In this document: positions 11,694 through 25,939 of the stretch, piece by piece | How positions within the stretch are numbered: position 1 is the stretch's first letter | How the letters are laid out: every line of letters starts with the position of its first letter | Assembly: GCF_020382885.2 (NCBI RefSeq) | Contig: NC_058513.1 | Coordinates: 7,076,774-7,140,773, forward strand | Direction of reading: 5' to 3' | Length of the DNA: 64,000 bases | Source: Scatophagus argus | Lineage: Eukaryota > Chordata > Actinopteri > Scatophagidae | Position numbers and translations under genes: made by a program | Notes under the pieces: model-generated | Told to the model about the DNA's origin: nothing | What the model saw: the letters and a program-made list of their open reading frames with translations, nothing else | Databases searched by the model: none

Positions 11694-11725
<32 letters not shown>

Positions 11726-14330
11726 AGAGGGAGAGAGAGACGACGCTGAGACTCCGCGGTCCTTGCGCTCACCAGTGGAGAGGTAACTAGCAGAAGATTA
11801 ATACTGAGCGGCGGGTATAGACACATTTCCATGCACAGAACTATTTTGGGGGTAAGTATAGATTCTTCATCTCCATTTATGTTGCGAAATTCTCTTTCTT
11901 TAAAGCATAGCCATCGCTGAATACATTTGCAAAAGTAAGAGGGGGAGTCTGCAAGAAGATCACAGGTCTGGTGCGCATAAAAGACATTTTATCTCTCAGG
12001 GCGCAGCGACAGCGGTTTGCCACATTTTCTCAGTCACGTTAACTCCTGCTTCATGTCTGCATGCCACACTTGTCTCGTGGATATGATTCGTCTTGCAGCA
12101 GAAGGAGTTCAGCTCTGACTGGAGGTGTTGCACTGAATTTCGTGAACTGACATTTTTTATTATTATTTGTTTTGCACACAAGTTGGGCCCCACATGTTGT
12201 GGCCTACTGTGTGTATTTCTGTTTTATAATATGACCTTATTGTGTTGGGCTTGGGCTACATATTTTGTAGTCATTTAGTTGTGACGGCAGAAATTTGTTA
12301 TTATATTTAAAAGGGAAGCTCTTAGCAGTTACTATTTATAATCATCATATATGAGGATAAAGGCTCCTGCACGCTGTGATTTACAGTAGCGCCATCATTT
12401 CTGTCCAAAGGTATCAGATATTTTCATCAGATCATATTAATATACAGTAAAGTATAGGAGCTCATTCACATTAGTAACATAAGTGTCACTGCCTCACTTG
12501 GTCTGGTGTGACCAATAAATCTTTCGATGGCTAATGCGAGATAACATAAGTCACATGCTAGTATACTTTTATTACACTTTTTCTACTGGTCTTTGTGTTT
12601 CAGTATTGACCATCAAACAGTATATATGCATATATAGTATGCATAAAAACATAAAAAAGTAGGTGAAGGTGTTTTACTCTCATATCCACAGCAGTTATAA
12701 TGACGACTGAAGCTGCGTCTGTTCCTCTGCTAACGTACTGCCAAACTACGCACAAACGTCAGTAGTACTTTCATCATGGAGTGACATGATTATAAGATTA
12801 TGCTAAGTATGAGCTCGTCACGGTCGGCACGGTGGTGCAGTGGTTAGCGCTGTCGCCTCATAGCAACAGGGTTGCACGTTCGAATCTGGACTTTAGCTTT
12901 TTCACTGTGAAGACTGTACTGGAATAAGAAATGCCTGCAGACTGCATACTCAGTACTTTAAAATAGGGCTGAACAAGGGACTGAATTATTTTACAGCCCA
13001 CATGCCAAGTGATTACTGTGAGAAATCAAAATCTGCTCTCAAACTCAAGCATCTAAATTTGTGTCCTCGCTTATTTATTCGGATTTTAAAGGGACACTTA
13101 AGGACTGTGACGTTACTAATAACTACAATCAACACTAGGTCACGGAGATGAGCTAGCTTGGAAACACACCCCACCAAATGTTACTTTAGCCCATGATCCA
13201 GCTGTGTGATTTGTCAGATTTCACAGTAAAACCCTGCATTAATGTTAATCTGAGATTGTTACTGTCCGTGAATGATCAGAGGGTGGCACACAAACACACA
13301 CACACCCCTACACACACAGTCAGAGTCACAGACATGCTGTCAGGCTTATCTGTCAGATTGATCGACACATTGCAGTGCACACACAGCAGATGTGTGCTGT
13401 GTTTCGTGCTACAGCTGTCACATGATCACTCTGTATGTCACACACAACCTTATGGAACAGTTAACAACTCCTTACATTTCTTTTATAGGAGTTTATCACT
13501 TAGCATCACTCTTGTTAGGGACCTCAAATGTATGGCTGGCCCCATTACAACAAGCAAATACAGATTAAAAAATATTTATATGTAGCATATTAACAGGATT
13601 ATTCTCCTTGGTTTTCTTCAGCCGTTCATGTTTGTTCAGCTTTGTGTGATCTCTGGGGTTGTCACCCCTAAGTTCTTCCAGCACCACAGCTAAACCAAAA
13701 CCCAAAGGGTGGTGTTTGGGAGAGTGAACAGAGATCACACAAACACTTTGCCATAATCTGTGGATTTTTGGAGGCGATATCTTTAATATGATATTTCTCT
13801 TAAGAAAACACTTTTTAAAAAGGACTATTAATTTCTTCATACCAGCACAGACCTGATATATGACTACTTTATCTCATATCATATTTTTAACATTGCTAGC
13901 AATGTGGCTCATAACAATATTGCTCTGTTGATCACTTTCCATGAAATTTGCCATACTCATTCATGAATTAACATTATGTTTTAGAAATTTGCTGATTAAC
14001 ATATAGGGAACCCAAAGTGCTGCAGAACCTGAGCACAATCTCACAGAGATGCAAGTATCACCATAGAGTCTTAGTTTTATTTGATTATGTGTAGCCAGAC
14101 CAGCATAATTTCATTTTAATTCCTCTTCACAATTTTTCTCCCAAGGTCAACAGATGAACCTTGACTTGTTGATTTGATCCCATCACTTTCAAAACACGCT
14201 GCGCTGATTTGAGTTTCAACACTGGTCTGTCCTGTTAATAGAGTGAAAAAAAAAAAAAAAACATTGTAAGCTTAACGGTAGTTTAGTCTGCCTAATATGA
14301 GTGTATATGTGTGTGTGTTTTCTGGCACCA

Positions 14331-14717
14331 TGCAGGTTCTGGTCCCTCATTCACACCCTCTGCTTCAGCATCCTCTATGATCTTGTTGTGGTTCCGAGTG
14401 ATGGCAAATACCCAACTGTCTCCTAACTCTGTCAGGTCCGGGATGGAGTATTCAGGTACCACCTCTAAGCCCCTGGGGTCCCTGGCAGTCAGGCCGACCC
14501 GGAGGTGGCCACACCAGCCCAGCTCCTTATCCTCAATCTCTATGAGAAATATCTCACCGGGCTTCAGAGGTTGTTTGCTGAAACACACTCCATTTGCAAA
14601 GCTCTCCACTCTGGTGGCCTGCGTTCCAGAGTGGTCCAGTCTGACGTTGGTACCATGGATGGGATGGAATTCCATGAACTGGTCAGGAAAGGGTTCCATT
14701 TTCACTTCTGTTTGCAC
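14331..14717 (-). pseudogene. NEURL2-like first exon, copy B
   Basis: The translation is identical to copy A over the recognisable region, with ATG at 14,717. Downstream on the minus strand lies the rest of copy B followed by copy A, neither holding a NEURL2 second exon. This copy can only be part of a gene if it splices across more than 14 kb. It is best read as an amplified exon fragment with an intact frame. Confidence 0.7.
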
Positions 14718-17430
14718 AAACTCAAGCTTTCACTTCTGGCTCAGGGAACAGAAATTACCAGCAAAAAGAAATTCCCTGCTGCCAAAATCACAACGAACAG
14801 ATATACATTTTGTAATCCTTTTCAGGCAAACAGTCTTGGGTGACATGTGGTCATAGCAGAAACACAACAACTTGTGCAGACAAGATCTCTGCTCTGCCTA
14901 TCTGTGGGCCACTCAGGGAAGCTTCTGGTAGAGGGCTATTTTTGAACAGCTGCATATGTCAACAGATGGCAAGGTATGTGTGTGCGTGTGTGTGTGTGTA
15001 GTGTGTGTGCACGCGTGTGTGCGTGGAGGAGGGTGGCCAACATGCACATGCCTATAGTCACTCACATGCTCCAGACATACATATATATGTATGTATATAT
15101 ATGTAGTGTATAATAGCTGCGTAATTATCATAATACCATATCTCAGTGAGATATGTTAAACAGCAGGCATTTCATAGCTGCATTCTAAATATAGCAGTGC
15201 CATGCAAATACAGTCTGGATTTCATTCTTATGTAAAACATCAATTAAAGTAATATATGAGATAAGAAGAAGGTCTGTGAAGATTATAATGTGATAATAGA
15301 ATTATAAAAGAAGAATATGAAGGGGAATTATATTTAAAGCTCTTAGCAGTTACTATTTATAATCATCATATATTAGAATAAAGGCTCTTGCGCCATCATT
15401 TCTGTCCAAAGGTATCAGGTATTTTCATCAGATCATGTTAATATACAGTAAAGTATAGAAGCTCATTCACATTAGTAACATAAGTGTCACTGCCTCACTT
15501 GGTCTGGTGTGACCAATAAATCTTTCGATGGCTAATGCGAGATAACATAAGTCACATGCTAGTATACTTTTATTACACTTTTTCTACTGGTCTTTGTGTT
15601 TCAGTATTGACCATCAAACAGTATATATGCATATATAGTATGCAGTCAAAGGAAATTCTGTAAACCTGTAAAACTCTGACCGTTTGTCTAGTGAAGGAAA
15701 AGCCTGGAAAGAAGGAAGATGGAAATAAATAAAGGCGAGGTTGTTACATTCCATCACTGACTAATTACTGGAATTTTACAGTCTATGTAAATGTAGTCAT
15801 TGTTAAGTTGTGGTTGTACTTCAGATAAGAGCTGACACGAGTTCTTTCAAAGTTTCCACTACTGATAGTTCAGTTCTGTCATAAACTCACCGCAGACACA
15901 TCTCACCTCACGCTTCCTCCCTGCTGAGATTTAAGCAGCAGCTGGAGGTGTTTTACTCTCATATCCACAGCAGTTATAATGACGACTGAAGCTGCTTCTG
16001 TTCCTCTGCTAACGTACTGCCAAGCTACGCACAAGCGTCAGTAGTACTTTCATCATGGAGTGACAAGAATATAAACTTATGCTAACTATGACCTAATCGC
16101 GGGCGGCACGGTGGTGCAGTGGTTAGCACTGGCGCCTCATAGCGACAGGGTTCCAGGATCGAACCCCGAGCCTTCTATGTGCAGTTTACATGTTCTCTCC
16201 GTGCCAGGACGGGTTTTCTCCGGGTACTCCGGTTCCCACAGGCCCAAAAACATGTACATGAGCGGGTTGCGTTACAAAAAAATCTCTTTTTATCAAGATA
16301 TAAGGTACACCTGTATAAATACCTGGGGCAATAAGCAGCTGCAGCTCTAGTGGTTATTGGGCTAATTGAGTAGTGTTAAAACTTCATTTAACACAATCTG
16401 CATAGTCTGAAATTTCTGCATATTTCGGCCCGTCTTAATTAACACTGTATAATTACTATGTGAGGCTTTCTCAGTGAGGATTTAGAACACTATTGTATAT
16501 AACATTAACAACACATAAAATGTCAAAATTGCAGATCCGTATACTGTGCAGACATACAAACATATCCCCAACAGGTAATCATCCAAGAGCAACAGATTAT
16601 AAAATGAGTAAACTGTACACACACTGGACATTAATAATAAGGCCTATCTGTTCATTCAGGCAGTGATGGATGGGAGTTATTATCTCTCACCCCAAATGAA
16701 GCCTGCACACAACTCTTCCCCGTTCTTCATAATGTCAGTTCTAGGGCTTCGAGTGTGTTTTATGTCAGTGCGCGTGCGTCGATACGTGTGCAGCCTGTTA
16801 CAGACGCTCCCGATCTTTCTCACTGTTTTCTACTATTTTATTATTATTTCGCGACTCCTTTTACTTTCTTTTTACTCTGGACTACATTGTTTTCTACCTA
16901 CCACACACCAGGAAAGTTGTGGCGATGCAACTCCTCGCTGCCCGCATTGTTTACACTCGGGATCAGCTGATGGACCTGAAGCCGGCCACCTCTCCAGGGA
17001 AAACACCGAGAGTAATCCCTGCGGAATGCTGGATTAAAACTCACAGCGGATACAGGGGAAATAAAAAGTTACGGAGAAAGAGGGAAGCTTTGAAACAGCG
17101 GAGGCTTATGACTAGGAAGTTTAAGCCGTGTCTCCCCTCTATCGTCGTGGGAAATGTGAGGTCACTCGGGAATGGACGAACTGACGGCATTGTCGCAGAG
17201 TCAGAGGGAATACCGGGAGTGCAGTTTGATGTGCTTTACGGAGACATGGCTGCACCAGGACATACCTGATGACAATGTGACAGTAACGGGCTTCCATACG
17301 GTCCGTGCGGACAGAGACTGCGCTACCAGCGGTAAGCACAAAGGGGGGGGGGGGGGCTCGTTAACAACCGGTGGTGTAATCCAGCTCACATCACGGTGAA
17401 GGAGCGCATCTGCAGCCCGGATGTGGAACT

Positions 17431-18951
17431 GTGTGCCGTTGGACTACGTCCATATTACCTGCCCAGGGAGTTTTCACATGTTGTCATGGTGACTGTTTAT
17501 GTCCCCCCTCTGCAAACCCCAGCAGGACACGTGACACTATTCACTCTGCAATAGCCCGGATACAGACTCAGCACCCGAGTGCATTCATTGCAATCTCGGG
17601 TGATTTCAACCATACTAACCTGGACAAAACACTCCCCACTTTCACTCAGTTTGTGAACTGTCCTACCAGAGAGGGAAGAACAGTAGATCTGCTGTATGCT
17701 AATGCAAGGGATTGTTACAGCTCTTCCCCCCTCCCCCCACTAGGCAGGTCAGATCACAACCTGATCCACCTCTCCCCCTGCTATGTGCCTCTCGTAAAGC
17801 GTCTGCCCGCAACTTCAAGGACTATGAGGAGATGGACAGACGAGGCCAATGAGACACTCCAGGGCTGTTTTGAGGTGACAGACTGGCAGGCACTCTGTGA
17901 GCCCCACGGCCAGGACATTGATGGGCTCACTGAGTGCATCACTGCCTACATAAACTTCTGTGTGGACACCATTGTCCCAACCACAACGGTAAAGTGTTAC
18001 CCCAACAACAAGCCGTGGGTAACCAAGGACATCAAAGCCATCCTCAATGACAAGAAGAGGGCTTTCAGAGCAGGCAATAGGGAGGAGGTGAGAGCTATTC
18101 AGTGCACCCTGAGAATAAAAATCAGGGAGGCAAAGGAGAGGTACCGGAGGCAGCTGGAGTGGAAACTCCAGCAGAACAGCACGAGAGAGGTGTGGAGTGG
18201 CACGAGGACCATCACAGGTTACGGGCCAAACAGCCGAGGAGTTGATGGCAGTGTGGAACGGGCGAATGAGCTGAATCAGTTTTTTAACAGATTCGACACA
18301 AGGACCCCAATTCACGCTTCAAAGGACTCCTCAGCAGTACGGTTGCGGCAACCAGCCACTCCAGCCTCTCTCCCTCCACCCACATTTCATCTGGATGGCC
18401 TCGCTCACACCTCGTCCCCAGAAGCCTGGGTGGACCACTCTCACCTGGGTACCACATGCACTCCTCCCCCACCCATCACCCCAACGATGACCTTCACAGC
18501 TGATCAGGTGAGAAGACAGCTGCAGAGACTCCGTGCAGGCAAAGCTGCAGGCCCAGTGTTGTGTGAGCCCCAGGGTCCTGAAAGCCTGTGCCCCCCAGCT
18601 AAGCGGAGTACTCCATCATGTCTTCAACCTGAGTCTGAGTCTCCAGAGGGTCCCCGTGGTATGGAAGACGTCATGCCTCGTTCCTGTCCCGAAGAGGCCG
18701 CGTCCCAGCGACCCCAAGGACTACAGGCCTGTGGCCCTGACGTCACACATCATGAAGACCCTGGAAAGACTCGTCCTGGAACAGCTCAGGCCCATGGTCC
18801 AACCACTTCAGGACCCCCTTCAGTTCACCTACCAGCCCCGCCTTGGAGTGGACGATGCCATCATCTACCTGCTGAACAGAGTCTACACGCACCCGGACAA
18901 GCCGGCAAGCACTGTGAGAATCACGTTCTTCGATTTCTCGAGTGCGTTTGA
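17431..18951 (+). pseudogene. L2 endonuclease and linker frame, copy B
   Basis: A longer open frame than in copy A (506 codons) because the extra base near 6,801 of copy A is absent. It contains SGDFN and GRSDHNL of the endonuclease and the linker up to RAGKAAGP. It then runs out of frame over the RT domain, giving a meaningless C-terminus. Its start is internal, because the domain begins upstream in another frame. Confidence 0.7.
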
Positions 18952-19882
18952 CACCATCAGGCCGGCTCTGCTGGCTGAGAAGCTGACAGCGATGCAGGTG
19001 GAGGCCCCACTGGTGTCCTGGATCGCAGACTATCTGACGGGCAGACCACAGTATGTACGCCTGAAGTGCTGCCTGTCAGATGAAGTGATCAGCAACACCG
19101 GGGCTCCACAGGGGACTGTCCTCTCTCCCTTCCTCTTCACAATCTACACCACAGACTTTATGCACTGCACAGAGTCCTGCCATCTTCAGAAATTTTCTGA
19201 TGACTCCGCAGTGGTTGGGTGTATTACTGGGGGGGATGAGAGAGAGTACAGGACGGTAGTGGACAACTTTGTCACATGGAGCGGGAAAAACCACCTACAG
19301 CTCAATGTGACAAAGACCAAGGAACTGGTGGTGGACCTGAGGAGGACTAAGGCTCCAGTGACCCCTATCGACATAAAAGGGGACACTGTGGAGGTGGTGG
19401 AGGAGTACAAATACCTGGGGGTGTACTTAGACCACAAACTGGACTGGTGCAAGAACGTGGACATGGTCTACAGAAAGGGCCAGAGCCGCCTCTACTTTCT
19501 GAGGCGGCTGAGGTCCTTCAACATCTGCAGGACGATGCTGAGGATGTTCTACGAGTCGGTGGTGTCCAGTGCCATCACATATGCTGTTGCCTGCTGGGGC
19601 AGCTGCCTGAGGGTGAGGGACACCAACAGACTCGATAGAATCATCAAGAAGGCCAGCCATGTTGTGGGAGAGGAACTGGACTCTCTGACAGTGGTGTCTG
19701 AGAGGAGGATGTTGTCCAAAATAAGGACTATACTGGACTTTCCCTCTCACCCTTTCCACAATGTGCTGATCGGCTACAGGAGCTCATTCAGCAACAGGCT
19801 CATACTGCCACGATGTACCACAGAGCGACACAGGAAATCATTCCTGCCTGTCGCCATCAAACTGTTAAACTCAGCACTGTGA
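18533..19882 (+). CDS. L2 reverse transcriptase open frame, copy B
   Basis: The same 449-codon RT frame as at 6,904-8,253. The differences I could see are an Asp-to-Glu at residue 157 and an Ala-to-Val near residue 380. All catalytic motifs are retained (FFDFSSAFD, TGAPQGTVLSP, FSDD). As in copy A, it is cut off from its endonuclease by a frameshift. Confidence 0.75.
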   Translation: MQAKLQAQCCVSPRVLKACAPQLSGVLHHVFNLSLSLQRVPVVWKTSCLVPVPKRPRPSDPKDYRPVALTSHIMKTLERLVLEQLRPMVQPLQDPLQFTYQPRLGVDDAIIYLLNRVYTHPDKPASTVRITFFDFSSAFDTIRPALLAEKLTAMQVEAPLVSWIADYLTGRPQYVRLKCCLSDEVISNTGAPQGTVLSPFLFTIYTTDFMHCTESCHLQKFSDDSAVVGCITGGDEREYRTVVDNFVTWSGKNHLQLNVTKTKELVVDLRRTKAPVTPIDIKGDTVEVVEEYKYLGVYLDHKLDWCKNVDMVYRKGQSRLYFLRRLRSFNICRTMLRMFYESVVSSAITYAVACWGSCLRVRDTNRLDRIIKKASHVVGEELDSLTVVSERRMLSKIRTILDFPSHPFHNVLIGYRSSFSNRLILPRCTTERHRKSFLPVAIKLLNSAL

Positions 19883-20442
19883 CGGACACACTCACTGATA
19901 TATACAATGTACATATTGGCTTTTTTTTACACATGTACATACCTGTATTTTAAATTTTCTTAACAAATTTGAATACAGTTTTTGTAAATACCTGTACTTG
20001 AGATTTTAGATTTAGATTTTATCTTTATTGTTTATCCTATTTTTTATACTCTGCACTTTTCTCCCTTCTTGGTCGGGAATACTGCATGTGCAATGTCTGT
20101 AAAAACAAGAATTTACTTCCAGGGATAAATAAAGGAATTCTGATTCTGATTCTGATGTAGGCCAAGATGGAGGGAGGGAGGGTAAATTCTTGCATCTTTC
20201 TTTCTTTCTTGTGACAGAATATATTTAGATAGCTAATTTGAAAAATATCCTGCATGTCATAATAATGTTTTTACTTATTTATCTATTTGGACATTAATGA
20301 AGACAGTGTGAAAGTGCCAAGTGCCAAAGACCAATTAGTAACAAGTCTATGTAAATGTAGTCATTGTTAAGTTGTGGTTGTACTTCAGAGCTGACACGAG
20401 TTCTTTCAAAGTTTCCACTACTGATAGTTCAGTTCTGTCATC

Positions 20443-21083
20443 TCTTGTGTCTCTCCCTCCCTCTCTCTCTCTCTCTCTCTCTGTATCTTTCCGCAGGTAT
20501 CTCTCCATCCAGATCTTCAAGTTGAACTGTAGCCGGCTCTATGACCAACCCAATGTGTATTGTTGACATCTGCCTGTCATTCCTCTATGTACCGACTATG
20601 GGCGGGGTGGTTCTCCCTACGGGCCGAAATCGAACTGATAGGATAGTGATTCTCAACATCACATAAAAAAAGAATACATGAATGTTACAGCAGTTCATTA
20701 TAATTTTCAATACTATAAATTTCCTATAAATTGTGAAATGTTAAAATCATATTGAGGTGGTAGCAAAAAGTGAAACTAAACAGTTGAGATTTTGTTTTGC
20801 TTATCTTTTTAGTAATGTCATTTCTCATGTTGCAAATTGCTTTCCTGCCTGTACAACATCCATTGCACGTCTGCCCGTCCTGGGTGAGGGATCCCTCCTC
20901 TGTTGCTCACCCTGAGGTTTCTTCCATTTTTTCCTGTTAAAGGTTTTTCTGGGAGTTTTTCCTTAGTCGATGTGAGGGTCGAAGGGCAGAGGATGTTGCT
21001 GATGTTATGTTAAGCCCTTTGAGACAAACTGCTTGTAAAAATGGGCTATACAAATAAAGTTGACTTGACTTGAGTTGACTCAT
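20443..21083 (+). mobile_element. Short insertion with a LINE-like 3' tail, copy B
   Basis: The counterpart of 8,813-9,458 in copy A, with the same CAT flanks and a shorter CT run. It is absent from copy C, where the 5.2 kb deletion removed it. Confidence 0.6.
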
Positions 21084-21515
21084 AAACTCACCGCAGACAC
21101 ATCTCACCTCACGCTTCCTCCCTGCTGAGATTTAAGCAGCAGCTGAAGGTGTTTTACTCTCATATCCACAGCAGTTATAATGACGACTGAAGCTGCTTCT
21201 GTTCCTCTGCTAACGTACTGCCAAGCTACGCACAAGCGTCAGTAGTACTTTCATCATGGAGTGACATGAATATAAGACTATGCTAAGTATGAGCTCGTCA
21301 CGGTGGGCACGGCGCAGTGGTTAGCACTGTCGCCTCATAGCAACAGGATTCCGCGTTCGAATCCCCGGCAGGTTTGCTATGTTGGGTTTGGGGTTTGCAT
21401 TGTTCTCCCCAGTGCCTGAGTGGGTTTCCTCCGGATAATCCGGGGCTTTCTCCCACAATACCGATAACATGCACAGAAGATGGAAAACATGAAAAAAGTA
21501 GTAGAGTGTTGTCTG

Positions 21516-21552
<37 letters not shown>

Positions 21553-22254
21553 GGGGGTGTGTGTGTGTGTGAATGTTTTGTGTGAGAGAGAGGGAGAGAG
21601 ATACGACGCTGAGACTCCGCGGTCCTTGCGCTCACCAGTGGAGAGGTAACTACTGTGTGTATTTCTGTTTTATAATATGACCTTATTGTGTTGGGCTTGG
21701 GCTACATATTTTGTAGTCGTTTAATTGTGACGGCAGAAATTTGTTATTATATTTAAAAGGGAAGCTCTTAGCAGTTACTATTTATAATCATCATATATGA
21801 GGATAAAGGCTCCTGCACGCTGTGATTTACAGTAGCGCCATCATTTCTGTCCAAAGGTATCAGATATTTTCATCAGATCATATTAATATACAGTAAAGTA
21901 TAGGAGCTCATTCACATTAGTAACATAAGTGTCACTGCCTCACTTGGTCTGGTGTGACCAATAAATCTTTCGATGGCTAATGCGAGATAACATAAGTCAC
22001 ATGCTAGTATACTTTTATTACACTTTTTCTACTGGTCTTTGTGTTTCAGTATTGACCATCAAACAGTATATATGCATATATAGTATGCATAAAAACATCA
22101 AAAAGTCTCTTTTTATCAAGATATAAGGTACACCTGTCAATAAGCAGCTGCAGCTCTAGTGGTCATTGGGCTAATTGAGTAGTGTTAAAACTTCATTTAA
22201 CACAATCTGCATAGTCTGAAATTTCTGCATATTTCGGCCCGTCTTAATTAACAC

Positions 22255-22964
22255 GGGTGGACAGCATTAAGTTCCTGGGCATCCACATCTCCTCTGACCT
22301 CTCCTGGTCAGTGAACACCTCACACCTGGTGAAAAAGGCCCAACAGCGGCTTTTCTTTCTCAGGAAGTTGAAACGGACTGGACTGTCTACTCAGCTGCTC
22401 GTGAACTTTTGCAGAGCCACAATAGAAAGTATCCTGTGTCTCAGTGTGACCGTGTGGTATGGCAGTTGCACAGCGCAGGACAGGAAAGATTTAGCCCGGG
22501 TAGTGAGGACAGCACAGGGGATTGTGGGCTGCAGTCTACCAGATCTGGACTCAGTTTACACTGCCCGAGTCCAGAAGAAGGCAAGACGCATTGCCACAGA
22601 CCCCACCCACCCGGGCAACAAACTGTTTGTACCGCTTCCATCAGGAAAGCGGTACAGGAACATTAAAACCAGCACCAACAGACTCAGGGACAGCTTCTTC
22701 CCCAGAGCTGTTAAAGCAATAACCCCCCTACAGTGAAACACTCATACACATAGTCTGGCACTAAGTGCACTTTGTTTTTTATCTTCCTCACTCTGTATTT
22801 TGTACTTTGCATTTTATATTTTTGTATTTTTTTTTTCTAAGGTGTGCAATTTAAATTTTTTCTATTTATAAGTGTGTTTTGAAGCTGAGAATCTGCACAA
22901 AATTTCGTTATGCTTGCATAATGACAATAAAGACTCTTGAATCTTGAATCCTGAATCTTGAATC
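22255..22964 (+). mobile_element. 5'-truncated L2 LINE, copy B
   Basis: The counterpart of 10,624-11,333, with the open frame at 22,257-22,736. It shares the same missing 3' UTR segment and the same flanks, confirming that the element was in the unit before A and B duplicated. Confidence 0.85.
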
Positions 22965-23283
22965 TTCGAGTGTGTTTTATGTAGGCCAAGATGGAGGGTA
23001 AATTCTTGCATCTTTCTTTCTTTCTTGTGACAGAATATATTTAGATAGCTAATTTGAAAAATATCCTGCATGTCATAATAATATTTTTACTTATTTATCT
23101 ATCTGGACATTAATGAAGACAGTGTGAAAAAGCGCCAAAGACCAATTAGTAATCTGTTGGGGCTGCAGGACTCTTAATCTGGATTATCATGCAGCGCGCG
23201 GCCATGCTTTTCATAATCAGTTTGGTGAGCTGTGATTCCCGGCAGCGCATGACACATCTGGATACAGGCAGTCGTTTAAGGGG

Positions 23284-23317
<34 letters not shown>

Positions 23318-25939
23318 CTGCGTGTGAGAGAGAGAGAGAGAGAGAGAGACGACGCTGAGACTCCGCGGTCCTTGCGCTCACCAGTGGAGAGGTAACTAGC
23401 AGAAGATTAATACTGAGCGGCGGGTATAGACACATTTCCATGCACAGAACTATTTTGGGGGTAAGTATAGATTCTTCATCTCCATTTATGTTGCGAAATT
23501 CTCTTTCTTTAAAGCATAGCCATCGCTGAATACATTTGCAAAAGTAAGAGGGGGAGTCTGCAAGAAGATCACAGGTCTGGTGCGCATAAAAGACATTTTA
23601 TCTCTCAGGGCGCAGCGACAGCGGTTTGCCACATTTTCTCAGTCACGTTAACTCCTGCTTCATGTCTGCATGCCACACTTGTCTCGTGGATATGATTCGT
23701 CCTGCAGCAGAAGGAGTTCAGCTCTGACTGGAGGTGTTGCACTGAATTTCGTGAACTGACATTTTTTATTATTATTTGTTTTGCACACAAGTTGGGCCCC
23801 ACATGTTGTGGCCTACTGTGTGTATTTCTGTTTTATAATATGACCTTATTGTGTTGGGCTTGGGCTACATATTTTGTAGTCGTTTAGTTGTGACGGCAGA
23901 AATTTGTTATTATATTTAAAAGGGAAGCTCTTAGCAGTTACTATTTATAATCATCATATATGAGGATAAAGGCTCCTGCACGCTGTGATTTACAGTAGCG
24001 CCATCATTTCTGTCCAAAGGTATCAGATATTTTCATCAGATCATATTAATATACAGTAAAGTATAGGAGCTCATTCACATTAGTAACATAAGTGTCACTG
24101 CCTCACTTGGTCTGGTGTGACCAATAAATCTTTCGATGGCTAATGCGAGATAACATAAGTCACATGCTAGTATACTTTTATTACACTTTTTCTACTGGTC
24201 TTTGTGTTTCAGTATTGACCATCAAACAGTATATATGCATATATAGTATGCATAAAAACATAAAAAAGTAGGTGAAGGTGTTTTACTCTCATATCCACAG
24301 CAGTTATAATGACGACTGAAGCTGCGTCTGTTCCTCTGCTAACGTACTGCCAAACTACGCACAAACGTCAGTAGTACTTTCATCATGGAGTGACATGATT
24401 ATAAGATTATGCTAAGTATGAGCTCGTCACGGTCGGCACGGTGGTGCAGTGGTTAGCGCTGTCGCCTCATAGCAACAGGGTTGCACGTTCGAATCTGGAC
24501 TTTAGCTTTTTCACTGTGAAGACTGTACTGGAATAAGAAATGCCTGCAGACTGCATACTCAGTACTTTAAAATAGGGCTGAACAAGGGACTGAATTATTT
24601 TACAGCCCACATGCCAAGTGATTACTGTGAGAAATCAAAATCTGCTCTCAAACTCAAGCATCTAAATTTGTGTCCTCGCTTATTTATTCGGATTTTAAAG
24701 GGACACTTAAGGACTGTGACGTTACTAATAACTACAATCAACACTAGGTCACGGAGATGAGCTAGCTTGGAAACACACCCCACCAAATGTTACTTTAGCC
24801 CATGATCCAGCTGTGTGATTTGTCAGATTTCACAGTAAAACCCTGCATTAATGTTAATCTGAGATTGTTACTGTCCGTGAATGATCAGAGGGTGGCACAC
24901 AAACACACACACACCCCTACACACACAGTCAGAGTCACAGACATGCTGTCAGGCTTATCTGTCAGATTGATCGACACATTGCAGTGCACACACAGCAGAT
25001 GTGTGCTGTGTTTCGTGCTACAGCTGTCACATGATCACTCTGTATGTCACACACAACCTTATGGAACAGTTAACAACTCCTTACATTTCTTTTATAGGAG
25101 TTTATCACTTAGCATCACTCTTGTTAGGGACCTCAAATGTATGGCTGGCCCCATTACAACAAGCAAATACAGATTAAAAAATATTTATATGTAGCATATT
25201 AACAGGATTATTCTCCTTGGTTTTCTTCAGCCGTTCATGTTTGTTCAGCTTTGTGTGATCTCTGGGGTTGTCACCCCTAAGTTCTTCCAGCACCACAGCT
25301 AAACCAAAACCCAAAGGGTGGTGTTTGGGAGAGTGAACAGAGATCACACAAACACTTTGCCATAATCTGTGGATTTTTGGAGGCGATATCTTTAATATGA
25401 TATTTCTCTTAAGAAAACACTTTTTAAAAAGGACTATTAATTTCTTCATACCAGCACAGACCTGATATATGACTACTTTATCTCATATCATATTTTTAAC
25501 ATTGCTAGCAATGTGGCTCATAACAATATTGCTCTGTTGATCACTTTCCATGAAATTTGCCATACTCATTCATGAATTAACATTATGTTTTAGAAATTTG
25601 CTGATTAACATATAGGGAACCCAAAGTGCTGCAGAACCTGAGCACAATCTCACAGAGATGCAAGTATCACCATAGAGTCTTAGTTTTATTTGATTATGTG
25701 TAGCCAGACCAGCATAATTTCATTTTAATTCCTCTTCACAATTTTTCTCCCAAGGTCAACAGATGAACCTTGACTTGTTGATTTGATCCCATCACTTTCA
25801 AAACACGCTGCGCTGATTTGAGTTTCAACACTGGTCTGTCCTGTTAATAGAGTGAAAAAAAAAAAAAAAACATTGTTAGCTTAACGGTAGTTTAGTCTGC
25901 CTAATATGAGTGTATATGTGTGTGTGTTTTCTGGCACCA

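Larger units (their letters stand above)
16765..20154 (+). mobile_element. L2-clade LINE, near full length, copy B
   Basis: The duplicate of the L2 in copy A, at the same position in the unit and with the same boundaries. It lacks one base at 18,431, so the endonuclease and linker frame runs on from 17,431 to 18,951. It still has the G-run frameshift (about 17,342-17,356) and the shift before the RT domain near 18,560. It is therefore also dead. It was copied by the segmental duplication, not by a second insertion. Confidence 0.9.
11618..23248. repeat. Tandem segmental duplication, copy B
   Basis: This is the second full unit, collinear with copy A at an offset of 11,617 at its start and 11,641 by the NEURL2-like exon. 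The shift comes from GT/GA run lengths and a poly-A tract. Differences are few: one base lost in the L2 at 18,431, a substitution at 13,711, and a 13 bp insertion with a 16 bp deletion in the SINE remnant near 16,220. Such closeness means a recent duplication, ongoing gene conversion, or an assembly that wrote one unit twice. Confidence 0.95.
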